Source: Ligustrum vulgare (lineage: Eukaryota; Streptophyta; Magnoliopsida; Lamiales; Oleaceae). Taken from it: a stretch of DNA of 64,000 bases. Positions 11,601 through 21,566 of the stretch are shown one piece after another. Both the position numbers and the translations under genes were made by a program. Each line of letters begins with the position of its first letter. Positions within the stretch are counted from its first letter, which is position 1. The notes under the pieces are model-generated. The model had not been told where the DNA came from and did not search any database. It saw only the letters and a program-made list of their open reading frames with translations. Location: contig OY743186.1 of NCBI GenBank assembly GCA_963555705.1, positions 37,621,241 through 37,685,240 of the forward strand. Direction: 5' to 3'.

Positions 11601-12225
11601 GGAGGGCTTGATATGATCAGCATGTTCTGGAGGGATGTCTGAAGTAGAAAACCAAGGGATTACAATGCCCTTGTAGACCTGATGAAGGAAGAGATTGTAT
11701 CGGAAGAAATGGCAAGGGCCAGGGACAACCACCCCCAAGGAAGATACAATCTTGGGTATTCTAATGAGGCAAACCTCAAGAAAGGAGGAAACAAGGATAG
11801 GATCGGAGGCAACCGGGGTGGAGCACCGCGTCCGTTCCCGAGGACAGGATCTAGCTTTGCAGCAGAAATTACAGAAGTTATCCCCCACTTGCACTCCAAC
11901 ACCCCTTCTCAAAATCCTCCAACGGCTCAAGGAAGGGTGAAAAGTGGCCGAAGTGGAAAATAGCCCATGATTGGGGCTTACTGCGCCTACCACAGATATT
12001 ACGGTCACGCAACAGAAGATTGCAGGGAAATCCATATGTTAGCTGACCAAAAGGCGCAGGGGAGAAGGGGAGGTGACTTCTCCCCCGACACAGGGAGAAC
12101 TCAAAAATCTGGTGGCCAGAAGTTCAACCGAGCTGACAGGAGAGCTTCATGGAAGAACTCGACTAAAAAAAGAATTGACAATCGTCAAAGAGACAGGAAT
12201 AAGGGCCAAGTTATAGTCTTGGCGC
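8641..12225 (+). pseudogene. gag: Tat-type gag, interrupted and degenerate
   Basis: The start is the ATG at 8641, with a hydrophilic N-terminal region. An in-frame stop occurs at 8848-8850. The frame is split by the insertion 8887-10572; reading from 8886 into 10578 continues the same frame until a stop at 10662. The capsid-like retrotransposon gag domain is clear at 11190-11549 (motifs PHDFEIPEIAKYSG, GNAIRWYKKL, SLKSYLARF). Further stops and frame changes follow between 11549 and 11700. At 11979-12026 a knuckle-like motif CAYHRYYGHATEDC is present, usual for this clade. A run of 13 G at 10927-10939 is a probable slippage site. Confidence 0.85.
8887..10572. mobile_element. Solo-LTR-like insertion inside gag (1686 bp)
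   Basis: The insert starts TGTTCACCTG and ends ACACTTATCA, so has TG...CA ends, and is flanked by a perfect 5-bp duplication GGTAT (8882-8886, 10573-10577). Removing it and one duplicate keeps the gag reading frame. Both sides hold short hairpins: GATATCTCGC/GCGAGATATC just inside the left end and ATAAGTGTA/TACACTTAT at the right end. It has no coding potential and no repeat of its own ends inside, so it best fits a solo LTR or a short non-autonomous LTR derivative. The motif CCCGCAAGTGCACGGGTC near the left end recurs in many plant repeats. Confidence 0.8.
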
Positions 12226-14112
12226 ATGCTAAAGATATACGGGAACCACCTGTGCCCGTGGCCGACCTTCCCATTCGTGAAATTGACACAATATTGGGGG
12301 CCCCCCCATCCAGGTGGGAGTACAAACAACTCCCAAAAGAGGTATATCAGGGAGGCGAAGCAGCCCGCCAACGTGAATTACCATATCCATTCGCACCCCG
12401 TTGGGGTGCCTCGGACAGAATCCATCACATTTACCCAAGACGATGCCATTGGGGTACACTTCCCACACAATGATGCGTTGGTTATCAGGGTAGTGGTGGC
12501 CCGGAATGGGTTGTCACGAATGATGGTGGATGATGGTGCCTCGCTAAATGTAATTTACAGGGTAACTTTCGATAAAATGGGGATCAGCACTCCACTCATC
12601 CCGGACCCGGACCCAATATATGGATTCACGGGGGACAGCATAACCCCCAGGGGGTCTATAACCCTTATGATCGAAGTAGGGCAAGCACCAACTCTTTCCA
12701 GAATCCCCATGAAATTTTTGGTTGTGGACAAAATCTCCTCCTATCATGGCTCAATTGGGAGGCCCGGTCTCATTGTCTTGGGGGCCGTAACGCATACGAA
12801 ATACATTTGCATGAAGTTCCCCACGGAACATGGCGTTGCAACTGTAAGGGAAAGCCAAACTGAATCACGGGCCTGCTACACAAATGCAATCCGAAAATTT
12901 CAAGATCGAAGCTTGAATATGATCAGTCACGTAGCCATGACCGAGGCCGCTCCAGACCCTGAAAGATTGGGTGAAGGGCCTTCTGGAAATAAGGATGTTA
13001 CAATGACACTGGAAGAGGATTTGGTAGATCTAGACCTAAGAATGGCAGGTGACAATTGCTCCACCCCGGTCGAAAGGTTAGAATGCTTCGGTGTAGACCC
13101 ATTTGATCCAATCAAAGAATTGCAGATCGGATTAGATTCACCAATTGAATACAAAAATCAATTGAAGAGCTTCTTACTCGAAAATTTTGATGTATTCGCA
13201 TGGAAGCATGGTGACATGGTCGGGATCGATCCTAAAGAGGCCTGTCACAAACTCCAGATTGATCCCCGAAGCTCTGTGCATAGGCAAAAAAGAAGACCTA
13301 TGAGTTCCGACAAGTACGAGGCCTTGAAAGACGAGGTCACGAAGCTATTGAAATATGGCTTCATCAGAGAGTCCCGCTATCCGAAGTGGGTATCAAACCC
13401 TGTTTTGGTACCAAAACACAATGGGAAACTGAGGGTATGTATTGATTTTTCAAACTTGAACCAGGTATGTCCCAAAGACAGTTTTCCACTACCCCGGATT
13501 GATCAGTTGGTTGACTCCACAGCAGGGCATGAACTGTTGAGCTTCATGGACGCCTACTCCGGATACAATCAGATCCCCATGTGCGAGTCGGACGAGGAGC
13601 ATACTTCGTTTATTACGGATAGAGGACTCTATTGCTACAAAGCTATGCCATTCGGCTTGAAAAATGTGGGAGCTACCTATCAGAGGCTGGTAAATCGTAT
13701 GTTTTCAGAACAATTAGGAAACACCATGGAGGTATACGTTGACGACATGTTGGTCAAAAGCATGGTCTCCACGGATCATATCCACCATTTGTCAGAGGCC
13801 TTCGATGTTTTGAGTAAATATCGAATGAAGCTCAACCCGGCAAAGTGCGCTTTTGGGGTAGCATCTGGAAAATTTCTTGGATTCATGGTAAATAAGAGGG
13901 GAATCGAAGCTAATCCCGATAAAATCAATGCTTTGTTAAGCATGCAATCGCCTCGGAATCCAAAAGAAGTGCAAAGCTTAACGGGGAGAATTGCGGCCTT
14001 GAATCGATTCGTCTCCAAATCCACTGACAAATGCTTGCCATTTTTCAAGGTCCTAAAGGGGGAAAGCAATTCCAATGGACACTGGAATGAGAGCGGGCTT
14101 TCGCCGGCTTGA
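12226..14112 (+). pseudogene. pol: Tat-type pol, protease and reverse transcriptase part
   Basis: An open frame of about 628 codons. The aspartic protease is visible as MVDDGASLNVIY near 12520-12560. The first D-D-G in place of the usual D-T/S-G deserves note. The region 13175-13205 (NFDVFAWKHGDM) precedes the reverse transcriptase, whose blocks are seen as RVCIDFSNLN (13430), LLSFMDAYSGYNQI (13536) and the catalytic YVDDML (13735). The frame ends at 14112, and the RNase H part continues in another frame, with at least one stop and one frameshift between 14085 and 14145. The listed start is only the first ATG of the open frame. Confidence 0.9.
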
Positions 14113-15409
14113 AAGCATCCTTGGGCAGCCCCCATTGCTATCGAAACCGAAGGCTAGGGAGCCTCTCTACCTATATTTGGTTGTATCCAGAGAAGCTGTT
14201 AGCTCGGTGTTAGTCAGAGAGGAGGATGGGAATCAGTTTCCAGTGTATTATGTAAGCAAAGCCATGCTGGATGCCGAGACGCGCTACCCAGATATGGAGA
14301 AGCTTGCTCTCTCGTTAATTACAGCCTCTCGCAAACTTCGTCCCTACTTTCAGTCACACTCCATACACGTACTCACCAACTTTCCCATAAGACAAGTGTT
14401 GCAAAAACCAGACGTTTCTGGGAGGTTACTGAAATGGGCGATAGAAATCAGCCATTTCGACCTACATTATACGCCCCGGACCTCTGTAAAGGGTCAAGCG
14501 TTGGCGGATTTCGTTGTAGAATTCACACATCCACCGGAGGTCGAGATGGTTGATAGCACGGATGACGGCCGAATGTGGAAATTGTTCGTTGATGGGTCCT
14601 CGACTGAAGGACGATCTGGTGCGGGAATATTGCTAATAAGCCCAGAAGGATTTAAACTACACAGTGTGATCCGCTTCGAATTCAAAGCCTCAAACAATGT
14701 TGCTGAGTACGAGGCGTTATTAGCTGGGCTAAGACTTGCTAAGGATTTGAAGATTAAATCCGTAGTGGCGAACAGCGATTCGCAGCTCGTTGTGAGTCAA
14801 TTCAATGGGCAATTTTCTGCCAAAGAACCTTTCATGGTCGCTTACTTGAAGAAAGTGAGAAATTTGGCTGTGCACTTCGGAAAAATGGAGTTACAGCACA
14901 TCCCCAGAACAGAAAATACCAACGCCAATGCTTTGTCCAAACTAGCAAGCAGCAGTGATTCAGAGTTCCACAATCTGATCCCAGTTGAGCACATGCTGAC
15001 CTCTTCTATTGAGCCGGGACCGGAGATTTTGGCGATAGAAGAGGAGGAATCCTGGATGAATCCCCTGATAGCGTATTTGAAACATCAGACATTACCAAAC
15101 GAGTCGAAGGAAGCTCGGAAGTTGCAAAGATACGCTGCCAAATTCGTACTCTTGGACGACCTACTATATAAACAGAGTTACACCTCCCCTTTACTGAGAT
15201 GTGTGGGGCCAGAGGAAGGACAATATGTAATGGGAGAAATCCATGAGGGCGTATGTGGCAATCATGCCGGGGCATTATCACTAGCTCGGAAAGCCCTCAA
15301 ACAGGGATATTTTTGGCCTACTATGCGAAAGGACTTCCATGACTTCGTGCGCAAGTGTGATAAATGCCAAAGATACGCAACCATACCGCATAGCCACATC
15401 ACAAGCTAA
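14075..15409 (+). pseudogene. pol: Tat-type pol, two RNase H domains and integrase zinc finger
   Basis: The first RNase H covers about 14150-14520 (YLYLVVSREAVSSVLV, PVYYVSKAM). A second, plant/archaeal-like RNase H covers about 14575-14960, starting WKLFVDGSS and including NNVAEYEALLAGL and ANSDSQLVV. The pair is diagnostic of the Tat clade. The integrase H-H-C-C zinc finger is at about 15240-15375 (HEGVCGNHAG, KCDKCQRYA). The frame stops at 15407-15409, just before the integrase core, which resumes in another frame. Confidence 0.9.
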
Positions 15410-15433
15410 CTGTGGTGACTAGCCCTTGGCCTT

Positions 15434-16286
15434 TTGCAAAGTGGGGGGGTTGATATCATCGGACCTATGCATAGGGGCGCTGGTAACAATTGTTTTGCGA
15501 TAGTGGCAATTGATTACTTCACCAAGTGGGTCAAAGCGGAACCTCTGATAAGAATTACTGAGGCCAATACCACCAAGTTCATCTGGAAGAATATCATATG
15601 CAGGTTTGGAATACCCCACTCGTTGGTAAGTGATAATGCGAAACAGTTCAAAAACAAAAGTGTAGATAAACTGTGCGACGATCTGTGAATCAAGAAATTA
15701 TTTTCATCTCCACATCACCCTCAAGCCAACGGACAGGTCGAGTCTGTAAACAAGACCATAAAAAATACCCTGAAGAGGAAGCTGGAGTCCAAAAAGGGCG
15801 CATGGGTAGATGAACTCCCACAAGTACTATGGGCACTTCGAACCACCTCGCACACTGCCACTGTGAAACGCCTTTCTCATTGGCATATGGAGCCGAGGCG
15901 GTATTCCCCGTTGAAATTGGGATCCTTTCGCTTCGTCAAATTCATTACGACGAAGTGAGAAACGAAGAAGCACAAAGGGCCGGTTTAGACTTCCTCATGG
16001 AGAAGCGGAGCGATTCCCAAGTGGTGATGGCCAGGTAACACAAAAAGATGGCTCGATACTACAACAAAGGGTGAATGGTCGACGCTTTAATGTTGGGGAC
16101 TTAGTCCTAAAGAAGGTTCTTCCTTCAACTCAAGAATCAGGAGTAGGGACTTTAGGTCCTAACTGGGAAGGCCCTTACAAAGTCTTTGCCAAGGTGGTAC
16201 CCGGAACTTACATGATTGAGGACTTATCCGGGGCACCTTTATGTAATCCTTGGAACACGGATCATCTTCGTCTCTATTTTCAATAA
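15434..16286 (+). pseudogene. pol: Tat-type integrase core and C-terminus, broken
   Basis: The core starts VDIIGPM and continues to DYFTKWVKAEP; the second acidic residue is in SDNAKQF near 15637. A TGA stop at 15686-15688 interrupts it, followed by the PHHPQANGQVESVNKTIKN block with the catalytic E (15710-15765). Another frame change occurs near 15830-15870, giving the frame 15829-16038 (FSLAYGAEAVFPVEIG), which stops at 16036. The C-terminal part 16071-16286 (FNVGDLVLKK, LGPNWEGPYKV) follows. At least three lesions make the integrase non-functional in this copy. Confidence 0.88.
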
Positions 16287-16466
16287 ATCATATTCCTCTT
16301 CAATGGTTGCGGCATTATCGTATGATTTTATGAAATCGCAAGTGAGTTACGTAGAGGATTACACCAGTTATTAATTAGATAAACATAATGGATGAACAAA
16401 AATTCCAAGATTACTCTGGTTATAACACCATACGTATACGCCATGCATGAAGTTTATTAAGAACAA

Positions 16467-17125
16467 GGGACTCTTATAAGATTAAACTACGATCACTACG
16501 TAAGGATTGGGAGTTTCAGTACGATCAAAGGGAGCTCATACAAAATTGTGTATACAGATCTTATAAAGTATGACTTAGATAAGTTCAAATGTTTATCACA
16601 ATCAGATCTCACTGGTAAACATGAATCCCTCAAACCACCCAGATCTGAGGGACAACACTCATTAACCCTGCAATACGCGATACGTTTAAAAGGCATTTTC
16701 ATAAGGCATTTGTTTGAAAATAATCGGCAAACGTGGATATATTAAATCAGTTAATACATACAGAGCGCTCTCTTGTGCGAAGTGTTAAACGTTTCCGCAA
16801 AATGATTGACATTTTTATACATACATTCAGACAAAGCGTTTGCAAGACATATGTATACTAAGTGTTGTATGAATAAGCGTAAAAAAAAAAACGAAAAAAT
16901 TCTTATATTATTTTGGTTGCAAAATCGAAGGACTCCGGTGAAATTACACTACGACCACCGCGTAAAGATTGTAAATGATCACGCCAGCAGCAAGAGTTCA
17001 CACAAATTTGTAAATGTAGATGTTGCATGGTATAGGGTAAAACTGCTCAAAAGTTGGTCAAAATCAGACCTAACCAGCAAACATGAATGCATTAAGCTAG
17101 TTAGATCTGAGGGACTAGACATTTA
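16467..17125 (+). repeat. Spaced repeat of the 3' untranslated region carrying a polypurine-like motif
   Basis: Two related blocks about 460 bp apart (16467-16655 and 16927-17120) share TTACACTACGACCAC-type and ATGAATCC/ATGAATGC blocks and end AGATCTGAGGGAC. A third partial copy (20930-20959), ending AGATTTGAGGGACTAG, abuts the 3' LTR. The last therefore supplies the polypurine-tract position. Confidence 0.7.
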
Positions 17126-17367
17126 CAGTTTCCCACATATCATCATATAATTACGAGTCATACAATTACGAGGCATCCGTGCCTGGAAGCATCCATGTGT
17201 AAACAGTTCGAAATGTTACATTTACAGGCAAAATATGAATAAGTCATTTCATTCATAAAATCAAGACATTTACAATATAAAAGGTTACAGTTACAGTATA
17301 AAACGCCGTTGGCGCCACCAAAAAAAAAAAAAAAAAACAATCAACAATAAAGCAAAGCAGAAGAGGA

Positions 17368-18150
17368 TTATTGCGGAGGAGGGACATCTTCTAAAGAGCC
17401 CTTGCCAGATGCATCCAGAGGATCCGCAGGAGCATCTTGAGGCTCAGGATATAAGACTTCAATGGAGGACAGGTCCAAGGTCGGAAAAGCTTCCTTCACG
17501 TCCCCCAAAGCCATCCTAGCCCCTAAGTTCCCAAAGACCCTCTGCATAGCCTCGTACTCTGGGGTCTCTTCAAAAGTGTCTTTGAAGTTTTGGACAGCCT
17601 CAGACACTCTGGTACTTAAAGCATTCTCCACCCGTGTCGTGACAGTCTGCTCCAGAACTTCAGTGATCCTAGTTTGCATGTGCTTCTCCAAAGAGGCGAG
17701 GTCCTCCTCCGCCTTTGTCTTAGCCTCCAGCTCCCTCCCCAATTTTTCATTAGATGCTGCCACCTCAGCTTCCAGCCTGGACTTGGCTGCATTAGCGGCA
17801 GTCAGGGCCTCAGAGGTGATGGACTGTGCACGGTTGGAATCATCTAGGTTTTTGCACAGAACTGCCAAGTCTGATTCAGAGGACCGGAGGTCATGCTTCA
17901 GCTTATCATTGTCCTCCTGGAGGCGCTTCTCATTAGCCCTCTCTTCTGAGGAAGACTTCAGGGCTATGGCCAGCTGGGTCTTTAAATCATTGATCTCCTT
18001 TAGCATGTTTTCTGCATGCCGGAGAGCAGTTTCAGCATTTTTCTTGTCCCGCTGCGCCTCATCCACGGACGATTCCACCTCGTCGATGAGGGCTAGTGCC
18101 CTGGAATTCATGGCCTTGGCGCGCGAGCAGCTTCCGGGATGGACTGGCAC
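17368..18150 (-). CDS. Antisense gene of the Tat element, coiled-coil 3' exon
   Basis: A 260-codon minus frame inside the 3' region of the retrotransposon, opposite to gag-pol. From about residue 20 to 180 it is strongly helical and charged, rich in A, E, K, L and S with heptad character (MLKEINDLKTQLAIAL, ASNEKLGRELEAKTKAEED), so a coiled coil is expected. The end is acidic and proline-rich. It overlaps the next antisense frame (18059-19039) by 92 bp in a different register; the protein text around 18100-18150 appears in both, so a frameshift or splice joins them. Antisense genes near the 3' end are known in some Tat-clade elements. Function unknown. Confidence 0.6.
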   Translation of the reverse strand: MPVHPGSCSRAKAMNSRALALIDEVESSVDEAQRDKKNAETALRHAENMLKEINDLKTQLAIALKSSSEERANEKRLQEDNDKLKHDLRSSESDLAVLCKNLDDSNRAQSITSEALTAANAAKSRLEAEVAASNEKLGRELEAKTKAEEDLASLEKHMQTRITEVLEQTVTTRVENALSTRVSEAVQNFKDTFEETPEYEAMQRVFGNLGARMALGDVKEAFPTLDLSSIEVLYPEPQDAPADPLDASGKGSLEDVPPPQ

Positions 18151-19039
18151 TAGAAGAGAAGGCGGACCAGCCCTCCGTCCAAAATTGTTCAGTTATGAAT
18201 GCGGTCGGGGCTGGAGGAGAACTGGGGGAGTCAAACAATGAAGGGCTGAAAGTGACGTATCTGGGGAGAATGCTGGTTTTAATATGCTTGAGCTCTTCCG
18301 CCCCCTCCAGTGTCACTTCATAAGCCAAGCCCAGAATGGGAACAGATGGCTCGTCCTCCAAGTCTTCAACCATTGGTGGCGGAGGTGTGGAAGTGAACTC
18401 CTTGCCTTTACCTCTTCTGGGCCTCTTCAAGGGGGCGGGCTCCTCCTCAGGCACATGCTCAGATATGTCCTCGGACAGGGAAGGTGGCACCAAGGCATCC
18501 TTAGTCTCCCTGCCCCTCTTGGATCCACCTCTATCCGACCTTTTCCCCTTCCCTTTGGTAATGCCTCTTTCAGGATCTGCCTCCCTATCAATGCTGGGCT
18601 GTTGGGGACCCACTGGTAGTAGAGTGAGTGGTGGCAGTAGGGCTGGAAGAGGGCCCTGAAGTTGGGCTGTAGATTTCTGGGACGCTTCTTTTGCCACCCC
18701 AACTTGCAGGTTGGTCAGGACCGTTTTCTGCCTTTTTTCAATCTCGCTGCCGTGGCGCAGGGCAGGAGGGATCTTCTTAGCCATAAGACCCTTTAAAGAG
18801 ATCTTCGGAAATTTCTTGGAACCTAGAAAGAAAGGGGAAAATGAGGCTACGAACAGAAAAAGCGTAAGGTAAAACAGTATTAGGAAAACGATCTTACTCA
18901 TGGCTCGCATAAGACCGTGTTTAACAAATAGCTTGTTTTGCTGAATGACCCATTGAAAAGTGCCTTTGTAAGCAAACAAACGCCTAACTGCTGCTAGATC
19001 TACATTGGGGAGGAGGCGAGCAAAAGTGTCTCCTGCCAT
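18059..19039 (-). CDS. Antisense gene of the Tat element, middle exon(s)
   Basis: A 326-codon minus frame. The first ATG at 19039 is preceded by TTTATGGCAG, a good 3' splice site, so the real exon may start just after it. Residues about 48-72 are a very hydrophobic run that corresponds to a probable 75-bp in-frame intron (18823-18897: donor A/GTAAGA, acceptor TTTCTAG/G) and not to a membrane helix. The rest is basic, proline- and serine-rich (KGKGKRSDRGGSKRGRE, LKRPRRGKGKE), with nuclear-localisation-like clusters. It continues into the coiled-coil frame at 17368-18150 across a frame change near 18120-18150. No known domain recognised. Confidence 0.55.
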   Translation of the reverse strand: MAGDTFARLLPNVDLAAVRRLFAYKGTFQWVIQQNKLFVKHGLMRAMSKIVFLILFYLTLFLFVASFSPFFLGSKKFPKISLKGLMAKKIPPALRHGSEIEKRQKTVLTNLQVGVAKEASQKSTAQLQGPLPALLPPLTLLPVGPQQPSIDREADPERGITKGKGKRSDRGGSKRGRETKDALVPPSLSEDISEHVPEEEPAPLKRPRRGKGKEFTSTPPPPMVEDLEDEPSVPILGLAYEVTLEGAEELKHIKTSILPRYVTFSPSLFDSPSSPPAPTAFITEQFWTEGWSAFSSSASPSRKLLARQGHEFQGTSPHRRGGIVRG

Positions 19040-19760
19040 AAACCGATGACATGTTAGTAAGCAGCCAAGAAAAGTAAATGGGAGTTAAAAGAGCGAAAGA
19101 CACGTGACACTTAAAGATTCTAAAACAAGTGCAAGACTCACTAGGTAGGAAAAGAGTTAGGGGAACTGTAATTTCTGGACTGGGGTCCACAGGAGAACTC
19201 TACCACTCCCCAGTGACTTAGAACCACTGGTTTCTCTAGTTCTTTATTGAGGTGGGGTGACCGGTGATAACGGGAGGATAAGAGCCCCTGGGAGACAAGT
19301 AATACCAATCCTTGACGTCCGACCTCACGTCTCTCTCCATTCTAACTGATTTCTTCAAAGTATAGAGAGTGTGAATGATGTACAGTGAGATCGGATGATC
19401 AGGGTTGATCTCTTGCTACACCAACCAAGTGCCCACAGCTTGTGTCCAGAAATTGGGGGCCAGCTGTTAGGGGCACAGGTTATAGCTCCTAAGCAACGCC
19501 CTAAAGAAGGGGTGCAGGGGAAGCCTCATCCTACAAGAAAGGGCGTCGTAGCATATGGTTGCTTTGCCTGGAGGAGGGCTACAAGGTCGGCAGGAAGGTG
19601 TAGGGTGCACCAATTGGACGCCTTCTGGCAGCCTGAATTTGGCCGAAGCCCCCGCCAAATCAACCATTCGGATTTCAGTAGCAATCTCACTGCTCTCCCA
19701 TGACTCTGGGTTTGGACCAGGATCAACGTGGTAGCCTGAAACTTTGTTAACCTGTTCAAC

Positions 19761-20153
19761 CTAATCCTCTACTTGGGCGATCTCCTCCGCAGTCAAACTC
19801 AGTTCCTCCCTATGTGCCCTAAACGGGGCCCTAACGATTAAGCCGAGGTCCTGGTGACCAGAAGAAGAGCCTGCCGCCTCTTCTCTCCTCAGATCCCTGT
19901 CTCGTTTGCTCCGAAGTTCTGTCAAAGATGCATCCTCCTCGGATGACAGGTGAGCCATGTAGTTCTGATGTTTTTCTTCTTCGCTGTCAGAATCACTCAA
20001 ATAAACTATGCCACTGTTTTTCCTATTTCTCCTCTTAATCTGATCCCTAAAGAAGCGGGAACTAAAAACCGATAAAGAGATGGGGCAGAAACCTCTGACG
20101 GGAACTGCAATTGCTAACATTTCCTGTGAACCCGTTCCCCCAACTCTTTCCAT
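19761..20153 (-). CDS. Antisense gene of the Tat element, 5' exon candidate
   Basis: A 130-codon minus frame starting MERVGGTGSQEM at 20153. It contains an acidic stretch, YLSDSDSEEEKHQNY, and a mixed-charge region, SKRDRDLRREEAAGSSSG. It is probably joined by splicing to the downstream antisense frames; a consistent donor was not settled. A minus-strand TATA (20683-20690) lies upstream, and a good donor (GAAG/GTAAAC) at about 20285 suggests a leader intron. No domain recognised. Confidence 0.45.
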   Translation of the reverse strand: MERVGGTGSQEMLAIAVPVRGFCPISLSVFSSRFFRDQIKRRNRKNSGIVYLSDSDSEEEKHQNYMAHLSSEEDASLTELRSKRDRDLRREEAAGSSSGHQDLGLIVRAPFRAHREELSLTAEEIAQVED

Positions 20154-20682
20154 TTTTTCTTTTGTTTTAAAGGTGGGTCAGACTCAACAAAAGAAAAACA
20201 AGGTGCAAAAAAACAAAATTTTCAAGCCCACAATGAGAGACTAAAAAAAAAGAAAAGTCTCTCGTATACAGAGATCAAGAGGTTTACCTTCAAATGACGA
20301 ATGCTTGAAACTGTGCACTGGGAATGAAGAACTCGCCGGTAAAAGCTGTGGAACGTTAAGGGCGGATGCTGGGTAGAAAACCCTTAAAGAAAAGACTCGA
20401 AACTCGCAGGAAAGAGAAAAACGGTACAAGCTTTCGCCAGAGTATTGCTGCAGAGATTCTTAGAAAATGGTAAAAGGGGAAATAATAAAATGAAGGAGGA
20501 TTTATAGGGATCCCAATGATCTGGATTCCTTGATTTTTGTGATCCATATGATTAATGCGGTTAACCTATGTTTCTTGGAGAATGGGCTAATCAAAGCGCC
20601 AGCCGTCAAAGGGGGTGGCAAAACCGTTCGGCTACCACAGTGAGTACCACGCGCTATGAAATGCCACTCACGTCACCTTTTG

Positions 20683-20690
20683 TATATATA
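20683..20690 (-). promoter_or_regulatory. Candidate TATA box of the antisense gene
   Basis: TATATATA on the minus strand, about 140 bp upstream of the first minus ATG (20547) and about 530 bp from the ATG at 20153. It lies outside the 3' LTR, so the antisense gene could have its own promoter. Confidence 0.35.
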
Positions 20691-20959
20691 CTTATTGGGA
20701 ACCAACGACAATAGCCCCCCTTTTTTCATTAATTATGCCGCCTAAGATACGCGCTAGTGCGTCCTAAACCTTCACTAAAGAGAGAAAAGCCGAAGTAGGA
20801 GGTCGGCTTCACACCAAATCCAAACCTCCAATAAGGAAGGTCATCCTAAACACTAGGTCCGCGTCATCATACGAAAAGCCACCATAACAAAGTTTGTGCC
20901 TCGGGCGTACAACAAATTCTACACGTCCATGAATGATCGCTTCAGATTTGAGGGACTAG

Positions 20960-21566
20960 TGTTGAATCCAAGTCCAAAGAGAGGTACAGTGATCCACTAG
21001 CAAGAGCCCAACGGACCTTGACCCATAGCTAAGGTCCGAAATATCACCTTGGGTCCGATTCCGAGGTGGTTTCTCAAGCGAACCTTTCTAGCCGAACTGG
21101 TTTACGCATAGCCGATGTGCTTTATACTCAGCCGAGACTCTCTACGGCAGTTACCAGAAAAGGGATGGAGTCAAAGATGTGACACTGCCTTTACCAAGAC
21201 GTGACAGGCGCCCATCCCCTACGAAATGTAGCAATGATTACGGTAAAAAAGCAAGGTTGTCACCTCCAAGAGCTAGGGTAAAGACAAGTGTAAAGTATGC
21301 CACGTGTAATGATCCGAGACAACAAGTTCCTCTATAAATGGAGCACGATTGTCTCCAAGAAAGGGGTTAGTAATTTAATACACTTATCAATATATTTCTC
21401 TCACTCCCTTTTCTCTCTTTTACACACACTTATATTTCTCTCGCTCAAATTATATTTGTTGAACATGGCCGCTGACTTTGGCATCGGAGTGCAGGAGATC
21501 CACGTGTTCAAGAGGGAGGAGCTGAGACGTGTTGGTTCAAGGTCCAGCCGGATTTTGTGGGCAACA
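20960..21566 (+). repeat. 3' LTR of the Tat-type element (607 bp)
   Basis: Starts TGTTGAATCC and ends GGCAACA, followed by the target duplication CCAAC. Compared with the 5' LTR it lacks about 50 bp near 21490 and a few bases near 21005, and has scattered substitutions. Confidence 0.93.

Larger units (their letters stand above)
7539..21566 (+). mobile_element. Complete Tat-lineage Ty3/gypsy LTR retrotransposon (14.0 kb)
   Basis: Two LTRs in the same orientation (7539-8208, 20960-21566) bound the element, and a perfect 5-bp target duplication CCAAC lies at 7534-7538 and 21567-21571. Between them in order are a primer site, a leader with tandem repeats, gag, a knuckle-like motif, protease, reverse transcriptase, RNase H, a second RNase H, integrase, a long 3' region with antisense genes, and a purine-rich tract. 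The second, plant-type RNase H between the first and integrase is typical of the Tat clade. Gag-pol is broken by stops and frameshifts, so this copy should be non-autonomous. A 1.69-kb foreign insertion splits gag. Confidence 0.93.

Noticed and set aside
17462..18241. Plus ORF of 259 codons in the Tat element.
   Set aside because: It is the complement of the antisense coiled-coil frame; serine/alanine-rich shadow with no domain, while the minus frame has heptads and sensible composition.
18823..18897. Hydrophobic run in the antisense frame taken as a transmembrane helix.
   Set aside because: It coincides with GTAAG...TTTCTAG ends and a length divisible by three, so an in-frame intron is the better explanation.
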